Notes: generated by a model not told the origin, from the letters alone. A stretch of 64,000 nucleotides of DNA from CAYMCO01 sp964388955 (GCA_964388955.1 CAYMCO010000008.1:95131-159130); one strand, 5' to 3'. Counted from the first letter of the stretch, positions 49,348-58,663 are shown. Numbers and translations are program-made.

Positions 49348-50544
49348 TCATCGCTTCGCCTCGGATTGCCGCTCGTTGTCGGTCCCATTGACCACGGGAT
49401 GGGTAGGAATACGCTCAGGCGCCGCTGATCCTCGATTCGAAGGATCGTCTACAAGAGGGAAGAATCGCCTGCGGTAGTAGAGGATCAACAACAAAGCGCC
49501 GAACTCGAAGGCGGCGATGAGAATGGTGGAGAACTGTTCGAAATAGAACACGAGCAGATTGACTCCCGCCAGGGAGACGAGCAGCCCGATATAGGCAACG
49601 GTCAGGCCGCGCGCCTCACGATCCATCAGGAGCAGGACCGCACCGCTGAGCAGAAAGATCCCGACCGCCCCCTCCAACCCCAGGCGGACCGAGAACCACG
49701 CCAGCCCCGTCAAATTGCCGACAGACCCCGCCAGCACCAGGCGGGTGACCATGGTTTCCAGTCGGGCGGGGCTGAAGAGCACCAACAGGAGCTGCGCAAA
49801 CTGGCGGATGGCGATGATCGCCAAGCCGGAGAGCCCGCCGACCACCATGGCTTTCAGGCGGCCGTGGGTGGCCCAAGTCGATTCCCAGGTCTTGAAGCGC
49901 GCCGCCAACCGTTCCAAGGGGTCCGGTCTTTCCGGAGCCAATTCCAGAGCGCTGGAGCGAATGTAATTATCCAGAGCCTCTGCCAGCCTGGCCGAGTTCG
50001 GATCGCGAGCGTTCTCCTTGACGCGGGCGAGCCGGTTCTGCAGTCGGAGCCGTTCGCCAGGTTCCAGATCCCGATCCAATACTTCTCGCAGCGCGCCCAA
50101 CACGTAGTAGAGCTCCGTTCGCGCATCGGAGGTCGCCCGCTTGCGGGCCAAACGCGCATACAGGAGCACGACCAACAGGAAGAAGGCGTAGATGATGGGC
50201 GCTGCGCCCGGATAGAAGTAGTCGTTGGACTGTGTGATGAACTTCCCAACTTCGTCAATGAACAGTCCCACCCCCAGCCCAGCCAGCACTGCGTCGACGA
50301 AGAGCGCCCATTGGTTGGCGAAGATCAGCGGAATCAGCGCAGCTCCGAAGAGCAATAGCCCTCCCCATAGGACATGCGCGATATGGAGGCCCCCACCCCC
50401 CAACTGTGGATATCCGGTCAGTTCCAGGAACAGACGGGTGGCCGAGACAGATGCGGCGAAGCTGAGCAACGTCAGGAGCAGGAAAGTCTCCGCCACCTCG
50501 CGCTGGACGGGTGTGCGGATACGGCTGAAGATGCGCTTCAACAT
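49348..50544 (-). CDS. Polytopic membrane protein of unknown function
   Basis: A 398-residue protein. Four N-terminal helices (~18-130) include LAGLGVGLFIDEVGKFITQSNDYFYPGAAPIIY, whose acidic residues lie in or near the membrane. A cytoplasmic helical section (~135-220, REVLDRDLEPGERLRLQNRL) follows, then five or six C-terminal helices. The combination recalls an uncharacterised family seen in Chloroflexota, but I cannot name it. No catalytic motif. The ATG at 50544 begins MLKRIFSRIRTP. Confidence 0.65.
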   Translation of the reverse strand: MLKRIFSRIRTPVQREVAETFLLLTLLSFAASVSATRLFLELTGYPQLGGGGLHIAHVLWGGLLLFGAALIPLIFANQWALFVDAVLAGLGVGLFIDEVGKFITQSNDYFYPGAAPIIYAFFLLVVLLYARLARKRATSDARTELYYVLGALREVLDRDLEPGERLRLQNRLARVKENARDPNSARLAEALDNYIRSSALELAPERPDPLERLAARFKTWESTWATHGRLKAMVVGGLSGLAIIAIRQFAQLLLVLFSPARLETMVTRLVLAGSVGNLTGLAWFSVRLGLEGAVGIFLLSGAVLLLMDREARGLTVAYIGLLVSLAGVNLLVFYFEQFSTILIAAFEFGALLLILYYRRRFFPLVDDPSNRGSAAPERIPTHPVVNGTDNERQSEAKR

Positions 50545-50745
50545 ATCGATATTTTCCTCCAGGGCAGCGGTGCCTCAGGGAATCCCTACGCGCGATCTTG
50601 GCCTCGCAGCGGTGGGATCGACCAGCAGCAGTTGGCCCTCGCGATTGGGTGAAACGGACCATCTGAGCCCTCGGACCCATGGCGAGAGGCATTGGGTCCG
50701 CATCTCGGCAGGCCCGCCTCCCCGCGAGCATCCGAGTCGCTGGTG

Positions 50746-51090
50746 TCAGTAGACGAGTATGACGCCAAATACGATCTCGAAGGCGACGCTGATCAGGTTT
50801 GAGGCGACGATGGACCGGTCGATGATCATGGAGACGCTGCGGACCACAGCGACGCACAAGTACATGAACCCCAGCGTCTGATAGGCGACGGGTGAATCGA
50901 ACATGAATGGGGCGATCCCCAGACCGATGAAAACACCGCCAAGCACGGCGCGAATCTCTGTGATCCCTCGGGCGCCCTGGGCCTCCAAGCCGGTGAAGCC
51001 GCGCACCGCCAGCGGGCGTATGAGCGACACCAGTCCGGTGCCAATGGTGCCCAAGGCGGCGACGTTCTTCAAGATTTCGAGTGACGACAT
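50746..51090 (-). CDS. Small membrane protein, DUF4345-like
   Basis: A 114-residue protein with four predicted helices: SLEILKNVAALGTIGTGLVSLI, AVLGGVFIGLGIAPF, YQTLGFMYLCVAVVRSVSM and SNLISVAFEIVFGVILVY. The GARGITEIRAVLGG loop before the second helix matches the DUF4345 pattern. ATG 51090 is chosen, with GGAGG about 10 bases upstream, over the open extension to 51141. Function unknown. Confidence 0.7.
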   Translation of the reverse strand: MSSLEILKNVAALGTIGTGLVSLIRPLAVRGFTGLEAQGARGITEIRAVLGGVFIGLGIAPFMFDSPVAYQTLGFMYLCVAVVRSVSMIIDRSIVASNLISVAFEIVFGVILVY

Positions 51091-51398
51091 GGCGATGTAT
51101 CCTCCCCACGCTCGGCGCCGCCAAAGGCGCTTGGCCGTCATGGACGGGGTGTGCCCTCCCTTGGCCGCGTTCCAACGCCCCCCGCATTATAGTGGGCGGG
51201 GGATGGCCCTGGGCCCATCCCTGCCGCCATCGGTGGCGTGCCAGTGGGGGTGATCGGAATGGGGCCCCGAGCGACTGGCGGGCTTACCCGTTCAGCCGGA
51301 CGCTGCACTTGATGGATGCAATCCTCAAGCCGCGCGGTTGGCGCTACCATCCGTTCTCCGGATGTGTCGTCCCCCTCTGCTCGGGGCGGAATACCCGA
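51091..51398. other. Intergenic region
   Basis: 308 bases without a gene that I can support. A minus-strand TATAAT (51186-51191) lies about 100 bases before the DUF4345-like gene and may be its -10; no good -35 is seen. Confidence 0.35.
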
Positions 51399-52202
51399 CT
51401 ATTGGGCGCTGGCCGCGAGAAGCGGTGCGATGACATGCAGCACGATATCGGCGCTGAAATGGGCGATCATCGCCAAAAACAAGCCGCGCTTCCAGTAGAT
51501 CCAGCCGAACACAAGGCCGACAGCGCCGTTCAAGACCAGGGCGCGAATGATCACGATTCCTGTCAGCGCAGTGATGGCCGCGGTGGCCGGCAGATGCCCC
51601 GCCCCGAAGAGCAGCGCGGCGCCTACGTTGGCCGCCCAACCGATAGCGGGGCTGTCTCCCGGCCGCCGTGTGAGCCGGGCGAACAGCCACATCAGGAGCG
51701 TCATGAGACAGAGGCGCATCAGCAGCTCCTCGCTGATGCCTCCATAGAAGGAGGCCAGCAGCCCCTGCCAGGCTGGGGGAGCCGTGGCCCCCTGAAGCGA
51801 CGGCGGCGAGAGCGGCAGAAAGATCAGCGCATCCAACAACAGGGCTAAGACGCCAGCGGCGACCCCCAGACCAATGCTGAGCGGGAGTGAATCTCGGAAG
51901 GCGGCCCAGCCTCCTGCGTCCCCGTCGACCAGTCGACGCAGTTGGGGGGAGCCCACCCCGATTCGCTCTCCCGCCCATAGGCCCACCGCGATGGCGATGG
52001 AGAACAGGATCGCGTTCTGGAGCAACGCAAGAACCAGAACGAGCCCGAGCGGCATCCGGGCCGCTGCACCGGGCTGTAGGGAAAGGCTATAGGGAACTAC
52101 GGCCGCCACTCCCAGCATCGCCAGCAGGAGCAGGATGCCGAACAGCTTCCAGCTAAAATGCCCTTTCCCGTGCGGATGGACGGATTCCGTTTCGGCGTTC
52201 AT
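51399..52202 (-). CDS. CPBP-family intramembrane protease (Abi/CAAX-like)
   Basis: A 267-residue protein with about eight helices. The three CPBP motifs are present: GGISEELLMRLCLMTLL (the EExxxR motif), FGAGHLP (the FxxxH motif) and AHFSADIVLHV (HxxxD/N). These residues form the glutamate/histidine site of the Rce1-type family. Relatives process prenylated proteins, bacteriocins or membrane regulators; the substrate here is unknown. ATG 52202 has AGGAGG seven bases upstream. Confidence 0.85.
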   Translation of the reverse strand: MNAETESVHPHGKGHFSWKLFGILLLLAMLGVAAVVPYSLSLQPGAAARMPLGLVLVLALLQNAILFSIAIAVGLWAGERIGVGSPQLRRLVDGDAGGWAAFRDSLPLSIGLGVAAGVLALLLDALIFLPLSPPSLQGATAPPAWQGLLASFYGGISEELLMRLCLMTLLMWLFARLTRRPGDSPAIGWAANVGAALLFGAGHLPATAAITALTGIVIIRALVLNGAVGLVFGWIYWKRGLFLAMIAHFSADIVLHVIAPLLAASAQ

Positions 52203-52553
52203 AGTGTCAATCCTCCTGTCAGGGATGGGACGGCGGAAATTCCAGCCCGTCCGGTCCATCCAGGGAAATGATACATCGAAGCGTGGGCCCCCGGCCAGCG
52301 GGAGCCGGGTCGTGGAGGAATCCGACCAGGTCGCCCCCATCTGTTCATTCTGGGAGCGGCATTCGCATTCCCGGCCCGCAGGATCGGCGATGAGTCGCCC
52401 ATGAGAGGGGGGATTCACGCGCACACCACGTTGCAGAGGGAGTTCTAAGATTGTTCATGCGCGATATTAACGCAATTCTTACGATGATTTCTTATTAATA
52501 TTAGCGACTAAGAACTGGTAGTCGAGTCTCAAGTCTGCTGAGGAGGTGTATCA
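52203..52553. other. Divergent intergenic region between the protease and hsp20
   Basis: No gene. The half nearest hsp20 (52440-52510) is AT-rich (TTCTTATTAATATTAG) and is the likely promoter. CGACTA-N8-TAGTCG at 52505-52524 is a possible operator. It does not match CIRCE or HAIR consensus well, so the heat-shock regulator is unknown. Confidence 0.4.
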
Positions 52554-53009
52554 ATGGCTACGCTTACTCGATGGCAACCTTTCCGTGAGATGCGGCGACT
52601 TCACAGCATGCTGGACCGCGTGATGGACGACGCGTTTCTAAGCTCGGACATCAGCGAGGATGAGTATACGTCGTTCGCGCCCGTAGATATCTTTGAGACG
52701 GATGACGATGTAGTTGTGGAGAGTGTAATGCCCGGAGTACGGCCCGATGACATCAACATTTCGGTCGATGGCGACCTGCTGAGGATCCGGGGCGAGATTC
52801 ACCAGGAGCACGAGAGCAATGGGGGCCAGGATCGCGCATATCGCCTGAGGGAGATTCGCCAGCGCCGCTTCTATCGCGCGCTCAGACTGCCCACAATGGT
52901 AGATTCTGAACACGCCAAAGCGGAACTCCAGGATGGCATGCTGCGCCTCACTTTGCCGAAGGCGGAAGAGGCCAAGCCGAAGAGCATCACGGTTAAGGCG
53001 GCCAAATAA
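52554..53009 (+). CDS. Small heat shock protein Hsp20
   Basis: A 151-residue sHsp holdase. The short N-terminal arm begins MATLTRWQPFREMRRLHSML. The alpha-crystallin domain (~40-140) includes PVDIFETDDDVVVESVMPGVRPDDINISVDGDLLRI and the diagnostic beta-9 LQDGMLRLTLPK. A short tail has KSITVKAAK, close to the I-x-I/V type C-terminal anchor. AGGAGG lies 9 bases before the ATG. Monocistronic, ended by a strong terminator. Confidence 0.95.
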   Translation: MATLTRWQPFREMRRLHSMLDRVMDDAFLSSDISEDEYTSFAPVDIFETDDDVVVESVMPGVRPDDINISVDGDLLRIRGEIHQEHESNGGQDRAYRLREIRQRRFYRALRLPTMVDSEHAKAELQDGMLRLTLPKAEEAKPKSITVKAAK

Positions 53010-53027
53010 GTGCGTTACGCGAAGCCT

Positions 53028-53064
53028 GAGCCTGAGAGTGATCTCTCAGGCTCTTTTCTATTTT
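53028..53064 (+). terminator. Rho-independent terminator of hsp20
   Basis: GAGCCTGAGAG and CTCTCAGGCTC form a perfect 11-bp stem with a TGAT loop, followed by TTTTCTATTTT. It begins 18 bases after the hsp20 stop. Confidence 0.9.
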
Positions 53065-53242
53065 GGGGCTCGTCTATCCTCCGGCGAGCGCAACCCCGGC
53101 TTGTCCATGTGGGTGGGCGCGCAATGTGCCCTGCCTCCGGAGCGGAAGGATGGGGTACAGACCGCCAGTTGCCGGCGAGGCCTATTCTTGAGCCTCTTCT
53201 CGGCGCTGGTCACTGAGGGATATCAATCGATATCTTTCAGTG

Positions 53243-54139
53243 TCATTCATCCAGGTAGCGCTTTGTCAACCCGCCGTAGCTGTCGATGCGGCGGTCTCGG
53301 AAGAAGTGCGCCAGGGAGCGCCGGGTGTCCTCAATGAGCGACAGATCAAGTTCTTCAATCAGCGTCTGCTCGTCGGACTCCGAGGCCTGCGCCACCACCG
53401 CGCCGCTCGGGTCGGCGATGAAACTCTGCCCCCAGAATTCGAGGCCTCCTTCCCCCGCGGGATTGGGCTCAAACCCGACGCGGTTCACGACCGCGACGTA
53501 GCAGGCGCTTGCGATGGCATGGCCGCGCTGGACCGTCTGCCAGGCGTCGTGCCCGCCGATCCCGATCGGATCGCGGTGCCCCGCGTAGTATCCAATTGCG
53601 GTGGGGTAGAAGATGATCTGTGCGCCCTTCATGGCCGTCAGGCGCGCCGGTTCCGGAAACCATTGATCCCAGCAGATCAGCACGCCGATGTCGGCGTATC
53701 GCGTGTGGAAAACCTGGTAGCCCAGGTCACCCGGGGCGAAGAAGAACTTTTCGTAGTACAGAGGATCATCCGGGATATGCGTCTTTCGGTACTTGCCCAG
53801 GTATTCACCATCGGCGTCGATGGCCACCGAAGCGTTGTAGAACAAGCCCGACGACTGCCTCTCGAACAAGCTGGCGATGAGGACAACTTCCAGCTCGTGG
53901 GCCAGCGCCCGCAGTTCACGCACGGCGGGGCTGTCCGCCCCCACCGGCTCGGCCAGTCGGAAAAAAGAATGATCCTCGGATTGGGGGAAATACCGCGTCT
54001 TGAACAGCTCCTGGGTGCAGATCACCTGAGCGCCCGAATCGGCCGCCCGGCGGATCAAGGCAAACGTCTTCTCGACGTTCGATTCGGCCGACTCTCCACA
54101 AGCCATCTGGATCAGCCCCACTTTCACCGTTTCACGCAT
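53243..54139 (-). CDS. aguB: N-carbamoylputrescine amidase
   Basis: A 298-residue carbon-nitrogen hydrolase that converts N-carbamoylputrescine to putrescine, CO2 and ammonia in the agmatine route. The catalytic triad is Glu44 (CTQELF), Lys119 (YRKTHIPDDP) and Cys156 (VLICWDQWFPEPARL). The AguB-type sequence YYEKFFFAPGDLGYQVF and GHDAWQTVQRGHAIAS separate it from other nitrilases. The partner agmatine deiminase (aguA) is not next to it. ATG 54139 starts MRETVKVGLIQM. Confidence 0.9.
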   Translation of the reverse strand: MRETVKVGLIQMACGESAESNVEKTFALIRRAADSGAQVICTQELFKTRYFPQSEDHSFFRLAEPVGADSPAVRELRALAHELEVVLIASLFERQSSGLFYNASVAIDADGEYLGKYRKTHIPDDPLYYEKFFFAPGDLGYQVFHTRYADIGVLICWDQWFPEPARLTAMKGAQIIFYPTAIGYYAGHRDPIGIGGHDAWQTVQRGHAIASACYVAVVNRVGFEPNPAGEGGLEFWGQSFIADPSGAVVAQASESDEQTLIEELDLSLIEDTRRSLAHFFRDRRIDSYGGLTKRYLDE

Positions 54140-54285
54140 GGAATGCTCCTTCGTCGGACTGGCCGGCTCATGTCAACCGGCTGCTGCTGGCTCACACAGT
54201 GTATCATGCGGCTCCCACTCAAGGGGCATGCGGACGCCGGCGGCGGGTTGGAACGAGGATGATGAGGAAGCGGCGCGGCCGTGAA

Positions 54286-55572
54286 TCATCTGGGGGCGGA
54301 GGAGGGGACCGATTGTTGGTCCGGGGTCAATCGGACGAAGACCAACGCGAGGGAGGCGCCGATGGCAAGCACGCTCCCGAATAAGAAGGGCGCGCTGGGG
54401 CCGAACCCCGCCCACGACCCAACCCCTTGCCAGAGCAGGCCTGCGATGGCGCTGGCCGGAAGCACGGTGATGCCCACCGCCGCGTTGTAGACGCCATAAG
54501 CGGTGCCGCGCAGATGAAGGGGCACGAGATCGGCCACGAAGGCCCGCGCCACGCCCTCGCTGAGGCCGTAATAGGCTCCGTAAGGCACCATCAAGACCCA
54601 GGCCTGCCAGCCGGCCCCGGCCTGGGCGAAGCCGAGGTAGACCAGGCCGTAGAGCAGCCAACCGGCGACCAGCAATCGCTTCCGCCCGACGCGATCCGAC
54701 AGCGCCCCGGCGGGGGTGGAGAGGCCGGCATAGACCAAGTTGAAGGTGATCATCATACCCAGGATCCCCATGGGGCTCAGGCCAGCGCGCTCGGCGCGCA
54801 GGATCAGGAAGGCATCGGATGAGTTGCCGAGCGTGAATATCACCAGGATGAGGAGGAAGATCCGGAAGCTTCGCCCAAGGGGTTCCAGGCGCAATTGGGG
54901 AGGCTGGGTCCCGGACCTCTCGGGTTCAACTTCACGCGCCGCCAAGGCCAAAATAATCACCGCCAGCAGCGCGGGCACGACGCTGATCAGCACTATGCGC
55001 TGGAAAGTGGGGCGCGAGAACTCCACCGGACCGCGCTTCGAGAGCCAGAGCACCAGCAGCGCGATGGCGATGCCCAGCACTGCGCCCGCGGTGTCGCCCG
55101 CCCGGTGCAGCCCAAAAGCCAGTCCGCGCCGCTTTTCGTCCACGCTGTCCGCCACCAATGCGTCCCGGGGCGCGGTCCGGAGACCCTTTCCCATACGGTC
55201 GCCGAAACGCACCCCCAGCACCCACAGCCAGTTGGTGGCGAAATAGAGCAGGGGCTTCGAGATCGTGGAGAGCCCATAGCCGGCCACCGCCAGGGATTTG
55301 CGCGCGCCCAGCCGATCGGAAAGCCATCCGGAGAAGAGTTTCAACACGCTGGCGGTGGATTGAGCGACGCCCTCAATCACGCCGATCAAGGCCGTATGTA
55401 TCCCCAGGACGTTGAACATGAAAAGCGGAAGCAGATTGGTGATCATCTCGGTGGAGGTGTCGGTCAGGAAACTGGTGGCGGTCACAGCCCAGACGTTTCG
55501 CGGCAGCCGCCGCCAGGAGGGACCATCATCGGCGGGGGAGTTCGAATGCTCTTCGGCAGGTTGATTTTGCAC
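54286..55572 (-). CDS. MFS transporter
   Basis: A 428-residue major facilitator with about 12 helices. After a ~25-residue cytoplasmic arm comes RNVWAVTATSFLTDTSTEMI (a polar first helix). The MFS loop-2 motif GWLSDRLGARKSLAVAGYG and the repeat in the second half ALSDRVGRKRLLVAGW are clear. The sequence resembles bacterial members of the UMF/YfcJ-like families with 'TDxSTEM' near the start, whose substrates are mostly unknown. GTG 55572 has GGAGG 12 bases upstream. The frame is open to 55836, but that part overlaps the next gene and is not protein-like. Confidence 0.8.
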   Translation of the reverse strand: MQNQPAEEHSNSPADDGPSWRRLPRNVWAVTATSFLTDTSTEMITNLLPLFMFNVLGIHTALIGVIEGVAQSTASVLKLFSGWLSDRLGARKSLAVAGYGLSTISKPLLYFATNWLWVLGVRFGDRMGKGLRTAPRDALVADSVDEKRRGLAFGLHRAGDTAGAVLGIAIALLVLWLSKRGPVEFSRPTFQRIVLISVVPALLAVIILALAAREVEPERSGTQPPQLRLEPLGRSFRIFLLILVIFTLGNSSDAFLILRAERAGLSPMGILGMMITFNLVYAGLSTPAGALSDRVGRKRLLVAGWLLYGLVYLGFAQAGAGWQAWVLMVPYGAYYGLSEGVARAFVADLVPLHLRGTAYGVYNAAVGITVLPASAIAGLLWQGVGSWAGFGPSAPFLFGSVLAIGASLALVFVRLTPDQQSVPSSAPR

Positions 55573-55612
55573 GGTGTCGTCTGGCCTCCCACAACTTCGT
55601 TCGAAGATGAGC

Positions 55613-56323
55613 TTATGGCGCTTGCGCCAGCCGCACCCGGTCACCCAGGGAATCGGTATGAACCTCGATCTCCCGAGCGTTGTGACGCAGCAGGACGCGC
55701 CAGCCGGAGACGGCCGGAGGAGCGCAGCGCTCCCCGGGCTGAGGATACCCCAAGCAACTGTCGGGCCAAGTCTTGGATTCATATTCCAGGACGGCCATAG
55801 CAGCCGGATCCACTCCGAGCGCCGCTGCCGCCTCACCGACGGCGGCGCTTACCCCCGGGGGGAAAGGTTCGCCCAGAACAGGCGCCTCGGCGGCGATGGG
55901 CGGGCCCAAGAGGGGCTCCAGCGCCTGGGTGACCCCCGCCGAAGGGCCCGGCACGACTACGATCAGCCGGCCGCTGGACCAGGCCAGGACATCTTCCGGG
56001 GGCAGGGCACGATCCCCCACCGGCTGCACTTGTGTCGCGACCAGCGCCTCCCAGCGGGACTGCTGTTCGGCCGGATCATCGAATTGGTATATGTAGACCA
56101 GGGCCGAATCGACTTGGACCACCTGCCCGGGGACGAGGAAATGTGGCCCAAGGATGGCGGTTTCGGAGACCCCATGCCCGGCGCGGCGCAGCGCTTCGAT
56201 CAAAGCCTCGGTGGAGTTGAACGCTGGGGTAGCTGTCGCTGGCTTGGAGCAGCCAGCGAGGCCCGCGATGCATAGATAGACGCCTATCAGCCGGAGCGGC
56301 AGGTCAGTTCGCCGGGCGCGCAA
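55613..56323 (-). CDS. Lipoprotein of unknown function
   Basis: A 236-residue exported protein. TTG 56323 has AAGGAGG five bases upstream. The signal peptide LIGVYLCIAGLAGC ends in a lipobox with the Cys near residue 23. The rest shows two small alpha/beta parts: FNSTEALIEALRRAGHGVSE...VYIYQFDDPAEQQSRWEAL (~35-110) and a C-terminal piece with a paired Cys and CLGYPQPGERCAPPAVSGWRV. The C-terminal pattern resembles small conserved domains found after lipoprotein linkers in Chloroflexota. Function unknown. It precedes the MFS gene by 40 bases and may be cotranscribed. Confidence 0.7.
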   Translation of the reverse strand: MRARRTDLPLRLIGVYLCIAGLAGCSKPATATPAFNSTEALIEALRRAGHGVSETAILGPHFLVPGQVVQVDSALVYIYQFDDPAEQQSRWEALVATQVQPVGDRALPPEDVLAWSSGRLIVVVPGPSAGVTQALEPLLGPPIAAEAPVLGEPFPPGVSAAVGEAAAALGVDPAAMAVLEYESKTWPDSCLGYPQPGERCAPPAVSGWRVLLRHNAREIEVHTDSLGDRVRLAQAP

Positions 56324-56523
56324 AGGCCCTCCTTGCGAGCGAAGCGGCCTCTCTAGCACTCCGCACTGGACTGGGCGCATCTCGAGTGGCGAGCGACCCC
56401 TCGTTTCCGGGCCACAGGCTCCGGCGCCCGGCGGCCCGAGTTCCGCGTTTCAAGGCGCTTTTGCAGGGCAAAATACCGGGCGCGGAACTCCACCCCGTTC
56501 CAGGGGTGCGCCCATGTCTAGAG
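56324..56523. other. Intergenic stretch with partial 30-kb repeat core
   Basis: GCGCATCTCGAGTGGCGAGCG at 56375 matches the core of the inverted repeat at 30301. No gene is supported here. Confidence 0.4.
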
Positions 56524-56590
56524 GGCCAGCGCATTTGAAGATGGAATCCCCACCGGCCCTTCATCATCCTCCCATCTCCGCACGCGCCGA
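56524..56590. repeat. Dispersed ~60-base repeat, copy B
   Basis: Matches copy A at 41417-41480 in order and spacing: CATTTGAAGATGGAATCC, GCCCTTCATCATCCTCCCAT, CTCCGCACGC. Intergenic, between the lipoprotein and thiolase genes. Confidence 0.75.
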
Positions 56591-56634
56591 GCACGCAGCC
56601 CCGCGGCCGCGGTCACCGCATTCCCTTCCACCGG

Positions 56635-56775
56635 CGCCTTTTCGCCCCCCACCCCGAACCCCTCCCCCGTCCCCCAAGAACCTCTCCCCCTTCCCCAATC
56701 ACAAGCCCACCGGGGAGGGCGGCCCCGGCAGTTTGGGGGAGGGGGAGCAGAGGGGGTGGGGGGGGTGTGCATGGC
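56635..56775. repeat. C-rich/G-rich inverted repeat tract
   Basis: A C-rich run (CCCCCCACCCCGAACCCCTC, CCCCCAAG) is mirrored 40 bases later by G-rich runs (TTTGGGGGAGGGGGAG, GGGGGTGGGGGGGG). The two halves can pair as a long imperfect hairpin, and the G-runs fit a quadruplex pattern. Position: 180 bases upstream of the thiolase start. Confidence 0.6.
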
Positions 56776-56955
56776 TGGGCCTCGACCTGGATGAAATCTA
56801 GTTCACGCGCGCACCGGAGGGCCTCTCTCCCCAAGTTGGAATACACTTCCGCTCCAGCATGCGGTTGACCGCCGGAATCGGATGCCGTATTCTGAGGGCG
56901 AGGCGTACGGCAGGAGGACGGTGTTTGGGGGCAAAAGGGAATCGAGGGAAAGTTC

Positions 56956-58104
56956 ATGCCTGAAGTCTACATCATTTCCGCGTTGCGCACGCCCATTGGT
57001 GTTGGCAAGCCGGATAAGGGCGTCTTGTTTCCGGTGGCGCCCGTGGATCTGGCCGTCCATGTGCTGGTGGGGTCAGTTGGACGGGCCGGCGTTCCCCCCG
57101 AGAGGATCGACGATGTGATCATGGGATGTGTGACCCCCATCGGGGACCAGGGTGCGAATATCGCCCGGCTGGCGTCGCTCGAGGCAGGATTTCCAGAGGG
57201 CGTGCCCGGTGTCCAAATCAACCGTATGTGTGGATCCGGCCAGCAAGCGATTCATTTCGCTGCCCAGGCGATTTTGGCTGGAGACATGGACGTGGTGGTC
57301 GCCGGCGGTATTGAGATGATGTCCCATCAGCCCCTGGGCGCCGACTATCCGGAGCGTTGGCCGGAGGATTTCCCGTACCGGCTGGTTCACCAAGGCTTGA
57401 GCGCCGAGATGATGGCCGAGAAATGGGATCTGAGCCGCGAGGAACTGGACGACTACGCCTATGAGAGCCATCGGCGAGCGGGAGAGGCCATGGCGCGCGG
57501 CGCGTTGGACGATCAGATCCTGCCGGTGCCGGTGGTCCATCCGGACGGAACTGAACGCATGGTGACTCAGGACCAGGGAGTGCGCTACCCGCCGAACCGG
57601 GACAAGATGGCTGCGCTGCCGCCGGTTTTCAAGGAGGGTGGCGTCATCACCGCCGGCAATGCCAGTCAGATCAGCGATGGCGCAGGGGCGGCGGTCCTGG
57701 CATCCGCTCACGCCGTGAAGGAACTTGGCCTCGAGCCAAGGGCTCGAGTGGTTTCGCGGGTGGTCCTGGGCACGGACCCCGTCTTGATGCTCGATGGCCC
57801 AATCCACGCCACGCGCGAGATTCTGCGCCGATCGGGTCTGGATCTTGGCCGGATGGATGTAATTGAGGTCAACGAGGCCTTCGCCTCGGTCGTACTGGCC
57901 TGGGCGAAGGAGTTGGGCGGAGATCTGGAGCGGACAAATCCGGAGGGCGGCGCAATCGCCCACGGCCATCCCTTGGGGGCGACGGGTGCGATTCTGATGG
58001 CGAAACTGGTGGATGAGCTGCGGCGTCGGGCGGGGAGATACGGGCTGCAGACCATGTGCATCGGCCATGGGATGGGCACGGCGACGATCATCGAGCGCTG
58101 CTAA
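56956..58104 (+). CDS. Acetyl-CoA C-acetyltransferase (thiolase)
   Basis: A 382-residue thiolase II/degradative-type enzyme: it condenses or cleaves acetyl-CoA units. The nucleophile is Cys92 in INRMCGSGQQA. The other active-site parts are VNEAFA, GGAIAHGHPLGATGA with the catalytic His, and CIGHGMG with the second Cys. The N-terminus PEVYIISALRTPIG is standard. Length fits the family (~390). It could be an acetyl-CoA acetyltransferase or a 3-ketoacyl-CoA thiolase with broader chain length; no other beta-oxidation genes are nearby. The start has GAGGGAAAG upstream. Confidence 0.92.
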   Translation: MPEVYIISALRTPIGVGKPDKGVLFPVAPVDLAVHVLVGSVGRAGVPPERIDDVIMGCVTPIGDQGANIARLASLEAGFPEGVPGVQINRMCGSGQQAIHFAAQAILAGDMDVVVAGGIEMMSHQPLGADYPERWPEDFPYRLVHQGLSAEMMAEKWDLSREELDDYAYESHRRAGEAMARGALDDQILPVPVVHPDGTERMVTQDQGVRYPPNRDKMAALPPVFKEGGVITAGNASQISDGAGAAVLASAHAVKELGLEPRARVVSRVVLGTDPVLMLDGPIHATREILRRSGLDLGRMDVIEVNEAFASVVLAWAKELGGDLERTNPEGGAIAHGHPLGATGAILMAKLVDELRRRAGRYGLQTMCIGHGMGTATIIERC

Positions 58105-58435
58105 GCGCTCTGCGCGGCGCGTGAGGCGCCATGCGGTATGCGGGCTGGGCCGCCCTCGGGATGGTGATCGACGCATCTCCAACCAGAACAATGACGGCCG
58201 CCGGCCGTCGAACGATCGCCCGTAGGGGGTTGGTCGTTCGGTGTTGGTCGTCGCACGGCGTGCCGCCCACTTCCCGCCGTTTGTCGTTCCCATCGAAATT
58301 TGCCTTCGCGGCGCTTGCAGCATGGTGTAGAATCGGGTGTAGGAGACCCGGGCGCGAGGGGGGTCGAGGCCTGATCGGCAGCCCGATGTTGAAGCGGCAC
58401 GCTGCCGGCGCGAGCGCGCCACGAAGGAGGTTGAG
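58105..58435. other. Intergenic region with word-like repeat
   Basis: Contains TTGGTCGTTCGGTGTTGGTCG at 58228, resembling 27172-27190 (GTTGGTCGGTGGTCATCG). TAGAAT at 58328 may be a -10 for the small gene that follows. No other gene. Confidence 0.4.
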
Positions 58436-58663
58436 ATGTCAGAGGGCAAGAAGGGCGAAGGAAAGGCCTACGGCCGTCTGCTGGATGAGGAGACGCGCGA
58501 GCATCTGCGGGCCGCCCGCCGCCGGATGCGGGAGAGCTACAGGTCCCTCCTTCCGCCGGAGTTTGTCGAGCATCGGCGGGAGGCTCGCCGCGAGATGCTG
58601 CTGGCTGCGCGCAGCCTGATTGACCACGCGTTGGAGCGAATGGAAGCGCCCCGAGAGGGGTGA
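58436..58663 (+). CDS. Small charged helical protein
   Basis: A 75-residue protein, almost entirely helical and rich in Arg/Glu: EETREHLRAARRRMRESYRS, then PEFVEHRREARREMLLAARSLIDHALERM. AAGGAGG is seven bases before the ATG, an excellent ribosome site. No membrane segment or known motif. Conserved small proteins of this kind are seen near stress genes in Chloroflexota, but I cannot assign a family. Confidence 0.65.
   Translation: MSEGKKGEGKAYGRLLDEETREHLRAARRRMRESYRSLLPPEFVEHRREARREMLLAARSLIDHALERMEAPREG

Noticed and set aside
52505..52524. CIRCE or HAIR element upstream of hsp20
   Set aside because: CGACTA-N8-TAGTCG does not fit either consensus (TTAGCACTC-N9-GAGTGCTAA; CTTGAGT-N7-ACTCAAG).
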